52,213 bases of DNA from Propionibacteriaceae bacterium (GCA_031261485.1 JAISJO010000028.1:1-52213); one strand, 5' to 3'; positions 15,378-25,007 are shown, numbered from the stretch's first letter. Notes: generated by a model not told the origin, from the letters alone. Numbers and translations are program-made.

Positions 15378-17184
15378 GACGGGCTCCTCTCCGATGGACC
15401 ATAGCCAAGAGTTCGTCCACGCCCTCAATGTGCGCGAGCTTGGCCACTCCCAAGTACACACCACCTGCAACCAAAACGGCGATAACGAGGCCGATGATGT
15501 CAGGAATCAGGCCAACGAAATGTGCCTTCTGATAGAAGCAAATCACTGCAGCGATGAGCGAACCGGGCAAGGCGGCGAGGCACTGAAGGACGATGGGGCG
15601 CAACAGGGACTCTTTCTTCCACTGGGGCACAGAGCGACGCAACATGCCAAGGGTAGCGATGGCAGACACCAGATAGCCTGCTCCCAATCCGATGCCCAAA
15701 GCGGGTGCGACCCAGGCCGGAGAAACCTTGACGCCAAGGACAAGAATAAAGTCGACAGCCAGGGTCACGCCCATCTGTATTGCCTGCGATGCCGCTGCCG
15801 CTCGAGGGTCTTCTTTCGCGTAGAACGAGCGCTGCGTGACATATTGCACTGTCATGGGGACTATGCCCAGCGCCAAAGCGACTAGCGTCCAGCCGACGTA
15901 CGTCCCCCCAACCTTGCCGCGATAAGCCATCTCGCATAGAGGCACACCGACGGCGACGAGAAGGAAAGAGAGAGGCACAGTAGCAGCACACAAAGAACGA
16001 ATACCTGATGTCACGCTATGAGCGAAGGAGCCCCACCGCCCGGCACTGGAGTCAGCGGCGAGCGTCGGTATGAGAGCGGTGACGAGCGAGACGGTGAGCA
16101 GGGAATGGGGAACCATGAAGATGATGTACGCATTGGTGTACGCCGAGTTGCCTGCGCCCTCGCCTCCAGCCGTCGCAATCGTCGCCAATCGAGTCACGAA
16201 CCACGCCGCGCCCTCCGTGATGATGACCACCACGATCACCCACTTGGCGAGACCGGCAAAATGACCCAGACCGGTGTGCAGGAAGTCGAAACGAGGCCGG
16301 TAATGGAAGCCGATATGCCGCAAAGCAGGTATGAGAACGGCAGCCTGCGCGACGACTCCAATGAGGGTGGCGCCGCCCAAGATGAGCGCCTGTGCCGTCG
16401 AGAAGGGCTGCGACCAATCACTGCCGAAACCGTACACCGTCGCGTAGAAGGCAAAGAGCGCGATTTGGACGACGTTGTTGACCACGGGCGCCCACATCAT
16501 CGGGCCGAAACTACCGTTGGCGTTCAGCACCTGTCCGAGGAAGGCGAACACCCCATAGAAGAACAACTGCGGCATGACCAGTATCGTCATGAAGACGAGG
16601 GAGTCGAAGTGGGGAGCCAGCGCGGGCGTGTGCCATTCTGAAGAGGAATATAGCCATGCCACAAGGCGACCGCCGACCATGAGGAGAATGGTCATCAGGG
16701 CCAGGATAAGCAGAAATGCGGTGAAGAGGCGATTGGTCAGAGCCTGACCCTTGTCCTCGTCCTCCTGCTGGGCTCTCACGAGTTGGGGCACAAGGATAGC
16801 GTTGAGAACACCTCCGGCGATGAGGACGTACACGCTCATCGGGACGGTATTGGCGACTGAATAGATGTCCGCCTGGCGCGAAGCTATGCCGATGAGGTAC
16901 CCCAAGAGGAGCATCTTGACCATGCCGAGAATCCGTGAGACCAGGGTCCCCGAGGCCATGAGGAGGGTGGCGCGTCCGATGGAACGTGCCCGGCTCGGCG
17001 GGGTCGGGGCGTCGGTGGCATTGGGGGCTGGCTGAGCGTTTGGGGCGACTGGAGCGTCAGGGTCGATTGGCTCGGGTTCGGTCGGGACATCGAGTTCGGT
17101 CGGGGCATCGGGTTCGGTCGTGACATCAGCTTCAGGCGTGGGTAAACTACCAGTGTCGCCTGGTTCCATGGGATCGTCAGTCAC
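15370..17184 (-). CDS. murJ: Lipid II flippase MurJ
   Basis: A 604-residue MOP-superfamily membrane protein that moves lipid II across the membrane for peptidoglycan synthesis. An N-terminal cytoplasmic tail of about 68 residues is made of Pro/Asp/Thr/Ala repeats (EPDAPTELDVPTEP, PIDPDAPVAPN). The core starts GRATLLMASGTLVSRILGMVK, with about 14 helices and the family segments YFYGVFA-like (QLFFYGVFAFLGQVLNA), VPHSLLTVSLVTALIP and QRSFYAKEDPRAAA. The GTG at 17184 overlaps the upstream stop by 8 bp (GTGACTGA), with GGGGAGG upstream; its own stop overlaps the pseudokinase start, so three genes form one coupled operon. Confidence 0.95.
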   Translation of the reverse strand: MTDDPMEPGDTGSLPTPEADVTTEPDAPTELDVPTEPEPIDPDAPVAPNAQPAPNATDAPTPPSRARSIGRATLLMASGTLVSRILGMVKMLLLGYLIGIASRQADIYSVANTVPMSVYVLIAGGVLNAILVPQLVRAQQEDEDKGQALTNRLFTAFLLILALMTILLMVGGRLVAWLYSSSEWHTPALAPHFDSLVFMTILVMPQLFFYGVFAFLGQVLNANGSFGPMMWAPVVNNVVQIALFAFYATVYGFGSDWSQPFSTAQALILGGATLIGVVAQAAVLIPALRHIGFHYRPRFDFLHTGLGHFAGLAKWVIVVVIITEGAAWFVTRLATIATAGGEGAGNSAYTNAYIIFMVPHSLLTVSLVTALIPTLAADSSAGRWGSFAHSVTSGIRSLCAATVPLSFLLVAVGVPLCEMAYRGKVGGTYVGWTLVALALGIVPMTVQYVTQRSFYAKEDPRAAAASQAIQMGVTLAVDFILVLGVKVSPAWVAPALGIGLGAGYLVSAIATLGMLRRSVPQWKKESLLRPIVLQCLAALPGSLIAAVICFYQKAHFVGLIPDIIGLVIAVLVAGGVYLGVAKLAHIEGVDELLAMVHRRGARRG

Positions 17185-19180
17185 TCTTCACCTCCCCTGT
17201 CTCCACTGTCTCCTGAGGCTTCTGTGTCTCTTGTGTCTCCTGGGGTTCCTGTGACTCCCCTGACTCCCGTGGCTCCTGTGGTTCTTGTGTCTCCCGAGGT
17301 TCCTGGTTAGCCCGCGCTTTGGCCATTGTTCGTACTCGCAGTCCCGTACCCACAACGACCAATAGAACTGCACTACCGATGATGACCCACGCGAGCCAGG
17401 CCGTTTGCGTCGCGGAGATAGGAATGGTCGTGGCTGCACCGATACGTTCCCCGGCGCTCGTCTCCAGCCAGACGAGAACCTCGGTGTCGCCGTCCCGGGT
17501 GACCCGGGGCGCCAGTACTGCGGGGACCTTGTCGCCCGCGTTGACCAAGATGATGTCGGTTGTGGGGATCGTCAGCGCCAGTGGCGAAGAGGAGGACGAG
17601 GCTACCTTCACATAGACCGGGGCAGGAGACTTGTTGGTAATGGTCACGAGGAATGACCCTGTTCGTGATGTCAGCGTGACATTCGGTGGGGCAGTCAGGG
17701 TCACCGCCTGCGGAAGCGATGTCACCCAGTCGGCGACGGCTTGTGTGTACGTCTGAGAGTCGGAGTCGGAACCCCAGGATTGGGATAGGGCAGCAAGTCT
17801 TTGCGAAGCGACGAGTTGGCGAACCACGTCGTGCGAATCAGTCAGGCTCTCGTAGAGCGCGATGCCGCCACCCATGTACGTCGCGGCGTCCATAGATGCC
17901 GCTGTCAGAATGGGGTTCGTGGGTCCTGTGAGCACCGAAAGGCTCATCGGTTGACTCACGTTGTTCGCCAGGTCCGATAGCAACACCGGAACCTCACCTT
18001 GTACGGATATCTGCGCCTGGCCAGGGTCGTCCACGATCCTCGAAAGTGCGGGGCCGTAGATATAGTCTTCGGCAGCACGCAGGGCCGTCATTTGGACGGT
18101 CGAACTCGACCCATCCATACCTCTGACTGCGGCTGGCGAAGCGACAAGGACCCCAGCGGCCAGAGTTCCCGATTGAGCCGCAGAGACAAGGACAATGGCC
18201 GGTTGTAGAGTCTCGGCAACGTCCAACCACGCGGAGTCACCCCTCCCATCGTGCGCCCTGACAAGCAGCGGAAGAGTGGCCAGGGATTGAGGCAGAGTCA
18301 CAGCGTCAAAAGGAAAGACCTCAGCTACCGCGTCCTCATCCAGTGACTCGGCTAGCCCGAGATCAGGATTTCCCCAGGGCAAGCGATAACCGGCGCTCTT
18401 CGGCAAGGCGTCCACTTTGGCCAGCCACTCTTGTGCCGCAACGGATGACCGGCCAGTGTTGAGTTGGCCGTCCACGAGAACCTCATACCCTGATGCCATG
18501 ACGCTGACCTCGTGATACAGCAGTGGGTCAATGGCCCACGACACGTTCTCCCCCTGAGCGAGTTCCACGAGAGAACCCAGTCGGCCAGAGAACTCTCTCA
18601 CCAGGTGCTCGTCCAAGAAGACGGCGCCATGGAGGAGCGAGGGTGTGGAGGTGAGTTCGACGACGGTGGCGACTGAAACCGTAGCATTGCCACTTACTGT
18701 TACCAAGGTGCGCTCGCGGGCAAGAGGCTGGGCACTTGGGTCGGCTCCTGGCGCACGTACATCGACGCCCACGAGGTACACGCCGTTGTTGGGCATCCCC
18801 AATTGGGCCCACGTCGCGTGCAGGGTGAAAGGTCCCACTCCAGCGGATATGTTTTGCGTAGTCAGGGTGTACTTCGTTGGTTCCACATGGGACGAAGTGA
18901 AGGCAGAATCAGCATCGGAGGCCAAGACCGCGTCCAGGTCCGTGGGGCTGGCCAGGCGTGGGCCGTCCCGCCACAAGATGACCTCCACAGAATCCACTTT
19001 GTCGCCCGTGCTGGTGACCGAGCCTGTCACAGTCAGCCCCGCAGCGTCCTGGGTGATTCTCGTCATGGTGACATTGACGGCGACCTCCGCGTGAGCGGTA
19101 CCGGGAAATCCAAGGCCGAGAACAAACGCCGAGAAAGCGCCCATCACGCACAGGGCACGTCTCAAGGTCTGACTCGTCAC
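17177..19180 (-). CDS. DUF6049 family exported, membrane-anchored protein
   Basis: 667 residues. Signal peptide (about 1-31, cleavage after GTAHA), a large exported region of about 560 residues without recognised catalytic motifs, one C-terminal membrane helix (TAWLAWVIIGSAVLLVVVGTG) and a cytoplasmic tail of about 55 residues built from Glu-Pro-Gln / Glu-Thr-Gln repeats (TQEPQEPRES, SQEPQETQETQKPQET). Actinobacteria carry this family directly upstream of murJ (Rv3909 in M. tuberculosis), suggesting a cell-envelope role, but its function is unknown. The GTG at 19180 follows TAGGAT-N6. It overlaps murJ by 8 bp. Confidence 0.88.
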   Translation of the reverse strand: MTSQTLRRALCVMGAFSAFVLGLGFPGTAHAEVAVNVTMTRITQDAAGLTVTGSVTSTGDKVDSVEVILWRDGPRLASPTDLDAVLASDADSAFTSSHVEPTKYTLTTQNISAGVGPFTLHATWAQLGMPNNGVYLVGVDVRAPGADPSAQPLARERTLVTVSGNATVSVATVVELTSTPSLLHGAVFLDEHLVREFSGRLGSLVELAQGENVSWAIDPLLYHEVSVMASGYEVLVDGQLNTGRSSVAAQEWLAKVDALPKSAGYRLPWGNPDLGLAESLDEDAVAEVFPFDAVTLPQSLATLPLLVRAHDGRGDSAWLDVAETLQPAIVLVSAAQSGTLAAGVLVASPAAVRGMDGSSSTVQMTALRAAEDYIYGPALSRIVDDPGQAQISVQGEVPVLLSDLANNVSQPMSLSVLTGPTNPILTAASMDAATYMGGGIALYESLTDSHDVVRQLVASQRLAALSQSWGSDSDSQTYTQAVADWVTSLPQAVTLTAPPNVTLTSRTGSFLVTITNKSPAPVYVKVASSSSSPLALTIPTTDIILVNAGDKVPAVLAPRVTRDGDTEVLVWLETSAGERIGAATTIPISATQTAWLAWVIIGSAVLLVVVGTGLRVRTMAKARANQEPRETQEPQEPRESGESQEPQETQETQKPQETVETGEVKSD

Positions 19181-19186
19181 TGTGTC

Positions 19187-19192
19187 ATCCTA
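19187..19192 (-). promoter_or_regulatory. -10 element (TAGGAT) for the DUF6049-murJ-pseudokinase operon
   Basis: On the minus strand TAGGAT, GACACA, then the GTG at 19180: leaderless geometry. Confidence 0.6.
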
Positions 19193-19360
19193 CTTGCCGC
19201 GCTGGCGGGTGTGGTTGTCGCCAGACGGGGAACCGCGCCATTATTCAGGAAACCACTGATCAATCATGCACGCCGCCGGAGCCCCGAATCCCAACCCGCC
19301 TGGAGTCCCGGTGACTCACAACTGAGTCAGCACTTCCTCAGGGCAATCTCTGCCAAGCCC

Positions 19361-19388
19361 TTGGTTTCGCGGCTTCTAGGAATAGACT
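19361..19388 (+). promoter_or_regulatory. Promoter of the flavoprotein-nifJ operon
   Basis: -35-like TTGGTT (19361-19366), 16 bp, -10 TAGACT (19383-19388). Unlike many genes here, this one has a leader with a Shine-Dalgarno sequence (GGAAGGA, 19405-19411) before ATG 19417. Confidence 0.5.
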
Positions 19389-19416
19389 GGGTGCGAATAA
19401 CGACGGAAGGATTCCC

Positions 19417-21045
19417 ATGGCCGATCTGCGCGACATCACCGCGCTTCCCGACTTGTCTTCCACTTCGGGCCGCGTTGGTCCGGTCAGGTCGCGGATGCCT
19501 GTGTACATGGACTTCCTGCCGCCCTGCAACAACGCTTGCCCGGCGGGGGAGAACATCCAGGAGTACCTGCGACTCGTCAAGGCTGGGCAGGAACACGAGG
19601 CCTGGCTGGAGATCGTCAAGAACAATCCTTTCCCAGCGATCCACGGACGCGTGTGCTACCACCCTTGCGAGAGCGCCTGCAATCGTGGCTGCTTGGACCA
19701 GTCGATCTCCATTCACGGAGTCGAGCGGTACCTGGGCGACATGGCCCTGGACAAGGGATGGGCGTACCCCGAACCTGAGACCAAGTCGGGGATGCGTGTA
19801 CTCGTCGTTGGCTCTGGGCCTGCGGGCTTGAGTTGCGCCTATCATCTGGCGCGGCTGGGCCACGAGGTCGAGATACGCGACGCTGGCGAACTGCCGGGCG
19901 GGATGATGCGCTACGGCATTCCTGAGTATCGCTTGCCCCGCGACGTCCTCGACGCTGAGATTGCTCGACTGGAGGCGTTGGGCGTTGTCATCACGCAAAA
20001 CCATGTCGTCAAAGACCTCCTCCAGGAGCAAGCTGAGGGTCGTTTCGACGCGGTCTTCACCGGCATCGGCGCTGGCCTGTCCAAGAATGTCGACATTCCG
20101 AGTATGGACGCTTCGCGCATGATTGACGCTGTCTCCCTGCTGCACGACGTCGCGGCTGGCGACCGGCCCCTCATCGGGAAGAAGGTCGCGGTGTACGGCG
20201 GTGGCAACACGGCCATGGACGCAGCTCGTGTGGCCCGTCGCTTGGGCGCTGAAGAAGCCATCGTCATTTACCGTCGAACGGGCGAGCAGATGCCCGCACT
20301 GCCTGCCGAACGCGAGGAAGCCGAGGCCGAAGGCGTCAAGATGCACTGGCTGCGCACCATCTCCGAGGTCGAATCCGATGGCGACGTCCAAGTCGAAATC
20401 ATGGAACTGGACGAGAAGGGACGCGCTGTTGGAACCGGCCGTTTCGAGACCCTCCAGGCCGACACCGTCGTCTTGGCGATTGGCCAGGAGACGGATTCCA
20501 ACTTCCTGCGCCAGATTCCTGGGATGAAGTTCGACGGCGATTTGGTCAAGGTGGACCCCTTCACCCTGATGACTGAGATTCCCGGTATTTTCGCTGGTGG
20601 GGACGCGATTCGCTCGGACAAGACGGTAACAATTGCTGTCGGCCACGGTAAGAAGGCCGCGCGCATGATTGACGCTTGGATGCACAATCGCGTGGCGAGC
20701 CCCAAGCGGAAGCACCCACTGGTCACCTTCGACCAACTGCACTTGTGGTACTTCGGCGATCACGAGCGCCCTGTCCAATCCGAGTTGGACCTGACGAACC
20801 GCGCGGACTTTGAGGAGATTGTGCGCGGATTGGAACCCGCCGAAGCGAAGTTCGAGGCGATTCGGTGCCTCAGTTGTGGCAACTGCATCGAATGCGACGG
20901 TTGCTTGGGCGCTTGCCCCGAGGATGCGGTCATCAAGTTGGGCAAGGGGTACCGCTACCGCTACAACTACGAGAAATGTACGGGGTGTGCCACCTGCTAC
21001 GAGCAGTGTCCGGTCCACGCCATTGAGATGATTCCGGAGCACTGA
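19417..21045 (+). CDS. GltD-like NAD(P)H flavoprotein with C-terminal 2x[4Fe-4S] ferredoxin domain
   Basis: 542 residues. The N-terminal iron-sulphur helical domain of glutamate-synthase small-subunit type has Cys-rich PPCNNACPAGENIQEY and GRVCYHPCESACNRGCLD (about 36-93). An FAD-binding Rossmann motif follows (RVLVVGSGPAGLSCAYHLA, about 127-145), then an NAD(P) motif (KVAVYGGGNTAMDAARVARR, ~260-280) and GIFAGGDAIR. The C-terminus adds CLSCGNCIECDGCLGACPEDA and CTGCATCYEQCPVHA, two ferredoxin-type clusters absent from normal GltD. No large GltB subunit is nearby; instead it ends 1 nt before nifJ. The likely role is electron transfer between ferredoxin reduced by PFOR and NAD(P)H (inferred). 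Confidence 0.9.
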   Translation: MADLRDITALPDLSSTSGRVGPVRSRMPVYMDFLPPCNNACPAGENIQEYLRLVKAGQEHEAWLEIVKNNPFPAIHGRVCYHPCESACNRGCLDQSISIHGVERYLGDMALDKGWAYPEPETKSGMRVLVVGSGPAGLSCAYHLARLGHEVEIRDAGELPGGMMRYGIPEYRLPRDVLDAEIARLEALGVVITQNHVVKDLLQEQAEGRFDAVFTGIGAGLSKNVDIPSMDASRMIDAVSLLHDVAAGDRPLIGKKVAVYGGGNTAMDAARVARRLGAEEAIVIYRRTGEQMPALPAEREEAEAEGVKMHWLRTISEVESDGDVQVEIMELDEKGRAVGTGRFETLQADTVVLAIGQETDSNFLRQIPGMKFDGDLVKVDPFTLMTEIPGIFAGGDAIRSDKTVTIAVGHGKKAARMIDAWMHNRVASPKRKHPLVTFDQLHLWYFGDHERPVQSELDLTNRADFEEIVRGLEPAEAKFEAIRCLSCGNCIECDGCLGACPEDAVIKLGKGYRYRYNYEKCTGCATCYEQCPVHAIEMIPEH

Positions 21046-21046
21046 C

Positions 21047-24000
21047 ATGACGACTGACAAGACTTTGGGCAAACGCGGGATTATTGACGGTAACGAGGCT
21101 GCCGCCTCTGTCGCTTACCGCTGCAACGAACTGTGCTCGATTTACCCGATCACGCCGTCCTCCACCATGGCGGAGTTCGCGGACGAATGGTCGGCCCACA
21201 AGATTCCCAACATCTTCGGGACTGTGCCGACTGTCATCGAGATGCAATCTGAGGCTGGGGCTGCCGGTGCCATGCACGGGGCTCTACAGGGTGGGGCGAT
21301 GTCCACGACATTTACCGCCTCACAAGGGCTTTTGCTCATGATTCCCAACATGTACAAGATTGCGGGCGAATTGACGTCCACTGTCTTCCATGTCGCGGCG
21401 CGCTCTTTGGCGGCTCAGGGGTTGTCCATCTTCGGCGACCATCAAGACGTCATGGCTGTGCGCCAAACCGGGTTCGCCCTGCTCTCGTCTGCCTCCGTCC
21501 AGGAGGCTCATGACTTCGCCCTCATCTCACAAGTGGCAACGATGGAGTCGCGCGTCCCGTTCTTGCACTTCTTCGACGGCTTCCGCACCTCTCATGAGGT
21601 CAACACCCTGCGCCTGCTCTCCGATGACGACCTGCGCTCGATGGTGCCGGTCGAGTTGGTACGTGCGCATCGAGACCGCGCCCTGTCGCCGGAGCACCCG
21701 TACATCCGAGGCACTGCTCAGAACCCGGACACGTACTTCCAATCCCGCGAGACCGTCAACCCGTTCTATGACAAAGTACCTGGCATCGTCGAGTCTGTGA
21801 TGGACCGTTTTTCCGCTCTGACAGGGCGAAAGTACGGGCTGGTCGAGTATCATGGCGACCCCCAGGCGACAGCAGTGACTGTTGTCATGGGCTCGGGTTC
21901 ACAGACTGTCACGGAGACCGTCGATTACCTCAACGCACATGGGTACAAGGTGGGCGTGCTCACCGTCAGGCTCTATCGGCCTTGGCCCGCTGAGGCGTTC
22001 CTTGCCGTCCTGCCCAAGACTGTCCGCACAATCGGGGTCCTGGACCGCACCAAGGAACCGGGCGCAGGCGGCGAACCGCTGTACCTCGACGTGACGACCA
22101 CGGTTGCCGAGGCATATTCGGCTGGGACCATCGAGAACATGCCGAGGATTGTTGGCGGGCGTTATGGCTTGTCAAGCAAGGAATTCACTCCTGGGATGGT
22201 CAAGGGGATCTACGACGAGCTCGCCAAGAAGTCCCCGCGCCCGCGCTTCACTGTCGGAATCAATGACGATGTGTCCTTGCTCAGCATCGATTACGATGTG
22301 GACTTCGACATCGAGGACCCCAAGACGACCCGCGCGGTGTTTTACGGAATGGGTTCCGACGGGACGGTCGGCGCGAACAAGAACACCATCAAGATCCTGG
22401 GGTCCACCAATCCCGAGGGGCGCGACGAGCCTTTCTTCGCACAGGGGTACTTCGTGTACGACTCGAAGAAGTCCGGTTCGCGCACGGTCTCGCACCTGCG
22501 TTTCGGGCCCGACCCGATTCGTGCGCCTTACCTCATCAACAAGGCCGACTTCATCGCCTGCCACCAATGGTCCATTTTGGAGCGTATCGACGTTCTCATT
22601 TACGCGCGCCCAGGGACGATTCTGCTCATCAACTCGCCCTATCCAGATGATGAGGTTTTCACGCATTTGCCCAAGCCAATGCAACAAAAGATCATCGACT
22701 TGGGTGTTGAGTTGTACGCGATTGACGCGAACGAGGTCGCTCGTGCGGCCGGTCTTGGGGGACGAACCAACACTGTCTTGCAGACCTGTTTCTTCGCCAT
22801 CTCCGGGGTGCTTCCGTCCGACGTCGCCATTGGGGCCGTCAAGGCGTCCATCACCAAGACGTACGGCAAGAAGTCGCAGGAGATCGTCGAGAAGAATCAC
22901 ATGGCTGTCGATCATTCGGTGGCCCATCTCAAGAAGATCAATGTGCCTGCGGCCCCCGTCTCCGATGAGAAGTTCTTGGAGCCCGTGCCTCAAAATGCGC
23001 CTGAGTTTGTACGTAATGTGACCGCTCAAATGATACTTGACAAGGGCAATGACTTGCCTGTGTCGTCGCTGCCTGTGGATGGGTCGTACCCCTCTGGGAC
23101 GACGCAGTATGAGAAGCGCAATGTGTCGGACATCGTCGCCGAGTGGGATTCTTCCCAGTGCATCCAGTGCGGCAACTGTGCGTTCGTGTGCCCCCATGCG
23201 GTCATCCGGGCGAAGTATTACTCCTCTGACAAGCTGGAAGGCGCGCCTCAAGGATTCAAGCACGCCCCGCTCAACGCCGCCGGTGTGCCCGAGGGTTGCT
23301 ACACGCTGCAGGTGTACGCCGAGGATTGCACGGGATGCGGGTTGTGCGTGGCGGCTTGCCCGGTCACTCCCCTCAAGGCACCCAACCGCAAGGCCATCAA
23401 CCTCACGACCATGCTCGACAAGACCGAGGCAAAAGCCAATGTCGACTTCTTCGAGACTATCCCGTGGAACGACCGTTCGCGCCTGGATTTCGGGACTGTG
23501 CGCGGGGCCCAATACCTTCAGCCGCTGTTCGAGTTCTCCGGGGCCTGCGCGGGCTGCGGCGAGACGCCGTACGTCAAACTGCTGAGCCAACTGTTCGGCG
23601 ACCGTGCGACCGTGGCCAATGCGACCGGCTGCTCGTCGATTTACGGCGGCAATCTCCCGACGACGCCGTGGGCGAAGAATGGCGACGGACGCGGGCCTGC
23701 GTGGTCGAACTCCTTGTTCGAGGATAACGCCGAGTTCGGTCTGGGGTTGCGTTTGGCTGCCGATTTACAGACGGAATTGGCCCGGACAAGGCTCGACGCT
23801 ATGCGTGATGTTCTTGGGGCTGAGTTGGCGGACTCGATTTTGCAGGCGCCACAGCAGTACGAGTCGGACATTCGCAAGCAGTTTGATCGTATTGAGGCGC
23901 TGAAGGCGAAGTTGGCTGGTTTGGACACTAGAGAGGCGGCGGATTTATTGTCGGTTGCCGACCATTTGGTGCGTAGGTCCGTGTGGATCGTTGGTGGCGA

Positions 24001-24673
24001 CGGGTGGGCGTACGACATCGGCTCGGGCGGTGTGGACCATGTGCTGGCGTCGGGCCGTGACGTGAATATCCTTGTCATGGACACTGAGGTGTACTCCAAC
24101 ACCGGCGGGCAAGCCTCGAAGTCGACCCCTTTGGGCGCTGTGGCCAAGTTCGCGGCGGCGGGCAAGAAGACCAACAAGAAGGACCTTGCTTTGCAGGCCA
24201 TCTCTTATGGCAACGTCTATGTCGCTCGTGTGGCGATGGGCGCCGACCCGCAACAGACCCTGCGCGCTTTCCGTGAGGCAGAGGCGTATCCGGGGCCGAG
24301 CCTCATCATCGCATACTGCCACTGCATCGCCCACGGCATCGACATGACCATGGGCCTCAATCAGCAGTACCGCGCGGTGAACTCGGGCCACTGGCCGCTC
24401 ATCAGGTACAACCCCGTGAAGCGTTGGGCCGGCGACAACCCCTTCCTGCTCGATTCGCCGCGTCCACGTCTGAAGATGAAGGATTACATCACCCGCGAAT
24501 TGCGGTACAAGATGTTGACCAATATCGACCCTGACGAGGCCGAACGCATGCTTGTACTAGCGCAACAAACCACGGACCAGCGCTGGGAACAGTACGAAGA
24601 AATGGCAGGCCGCAGCGCCGACCACTTCGCGTCAGACGCCCAAGCCGACGACCTCAAGAAGTCAGCAGCGTAG
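21047..24673 (+). CDS. nifJ: Pyruvate:ferredoxin (flavodoxin) oxidoreductase
   Basis: Oxidatively decarboxylates pyruvate to acetyl-CoA and CO2 and reduces ferredoxin or flavodoxin. The 1208-residue single-chain homodimer type is full length. N-terminal pyrimidine-binding domain: YRCNELCSIYPITPSSTMAE. The two-cluster ferredoxin domain has CIQCGNCAFVCPHAVIR and CTGCGLCVAACPVTP. The C-terminal TPP domain has GACAGCGETPYVKLLSQLFG, ANATGCSSIYGGNLPTTPW and MDTEVYSNTGGQASKSTPLG. The ATG at 21047 is 1 nt after the flavoprotein stop, with GGAG upstream, so the two form an operon. The enzyme is oxygen-sensitive in most organisms and indicates anaerobic pyruvate metabolism. Confidence 0.98.
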   Translation: MTTDKTLGKRGIIDGNEAAASVAYRCNELCSIYPITPSSTMAEFADEWSAHKIPNIFGTVPTVIEMQSEAGAAGAMHGALQGGAMSTTFTASQGLLLMIPNMYKIAGELTSTVFHVAARSLAAQGLSIFGDHQDVMAVRQTGFALLSSASVQEAHDFALISQVATMESRVPFLHFFDGFRTSHEVNTLRLLSDDDLRSMVPVELVRAHRDRALSPEHPYIRGTAQNPDTYFQSRETVNPFYDKVPGIVESVMDRFSALTGRKYGLVEYHGDPQATAVTVVMGSGSQTVTETVDYLNAHGYKVGVLTVRLYRPWPAEAFLAVLPKTVRTIGVLDRTKEPGAGGEPLYLDVTTTVAEAYSAGTIENMPRIVGGRYGLSSKEFTPGMVKGIYDELAKKSPRPRFTVGINDDVSLLSIDYDVDFDIEDPKTTRAVFYGMGSDGTVGANKNTIKILGSTNPEGRDEPFFAQGYFVYDSKKSGSRTVSHLRFGPDPIRAPYLINKADFIACHQWSILERIDVLIYARPGTILLINSPYPDDEVFTHLPKPMQQKIIDLGVELYAIDANEVARAAGLGGRTNTVLQTCFFAISGVLPSDVAIGAVKASITKTYGKKSQEIVEKNHMAVDHSVAHLKKINVPAAPVSDEKFLEPVPQNAPEFVRNVTAQMILDKGNDLPVSSLPVDGSYPSGTTQYEKRNVSDIVAEWDSSQCIQCGNCAFVCPHAVIRAKYYSSDKLEGAPQGFKHAPLNAAGVPEGCYTLQVYAEDCTGCGLCVAACPVTPLKAPNRKAINLTTMLDKTEAKANVDFFETIPWNDRSRLDFGTVRGAQYLQPLFEFSGACAGCGETPYVKLLSQLFGDRATVANATGCSSIYGGNLPTTPWAKNGDGRGPAWSNSLFEDNAEFGLGLRLAADLQTELARTRLDAMRDVLGAELADSILQAPQQYESDIRKQFDRIEALKAKLAGLDTREAADLLSVADHLVRRSVWIVGGDGWAYDIGSGGVDHVLASGRDVNILVMDTEVYSNTGGQASKSTPLGAVAKFAAAGKKTNKKDLALQAISYGNVYVARVAMGADPQQTLRAFREAEAYPGPSLIIAYCHCIAHGIDMTMGLNQQYRAVNSGHWPLIRYNPVKRWAGDNPFLLDSPRPRLKMKDYITRELRYKMLTNIDPDEAERMLVLAQQTTDQRWEQYEEMAGRSADHFASDAQADDLKKSAA

Positions 24674-24685
24674 GTTGGATACGGC

Positions 24686-24934
24686 ATGGAGCACCATGGA
24701 GTTCGACGCATAACCCGTCGCCACGCAGGGAATCTGTTCCTGGGTCTTTCTGCCGCTTGTGTCCTGGGGATGATCGCGGCGATTGCCAGCAACTGGCATG
24801 CCATGTCGAAGACAGTGAACTCAATATCGACATGGCAGATGATCGAGGCGATGATGGTGCTCTTCCTGCCGCCTGCCGCCGTGTTGGCGCTTGTGGGGTT
24901 ACTACTGCGGAGAAGACGCAGCGAGCAGGCTTAG
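24686..24934 (+). CDS. Small two-helix membrane protein, function unknown
   Basis: 82 residues with two predicted helices (about 16-35, NLFLGLSAACVLGMIAAIAS, and about 52-74, IEAMMVLFLPPAAVLALVGLLL) flanked by basic ends (RRITRRH, RRRRSEQ). It starts 12 nt after nifJ stops and may be co-transcribed. No Shine-Dalgarno sequence is seen. Hydropathy and charge pattern look like a real protein, but no family is recognised. Confidence 0.55.
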   Translation: MEHHGVRRITRRHAGNLFLGLSAACVLGMIAAIASNWHAMSKTVNSISTWQMIEAMMVLFLPPAAVLALVGLLLRRRRSEQA

Positions 24935-25007
24935 CCTCCGCTGTCCTAATGCCTGGCTCTTGCCATGAGTACTTACTGAGCGTACGTGCCCGTGTGGAGA
25001 CCAGCTC

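Noticed and set aside
19327-21072. Long open frame on the minus strand opposite the GltD-like gene
   Set aside because: A shadow of a gene with unmistakable FAD, NAD(P) and Fe-S motifs; no motif on the opposite strand.
22172-23590. Long minus-strand frame inside nifJ
   Set aside because: Composition artefact; the nifJ frame is continuous with all expected motifs.
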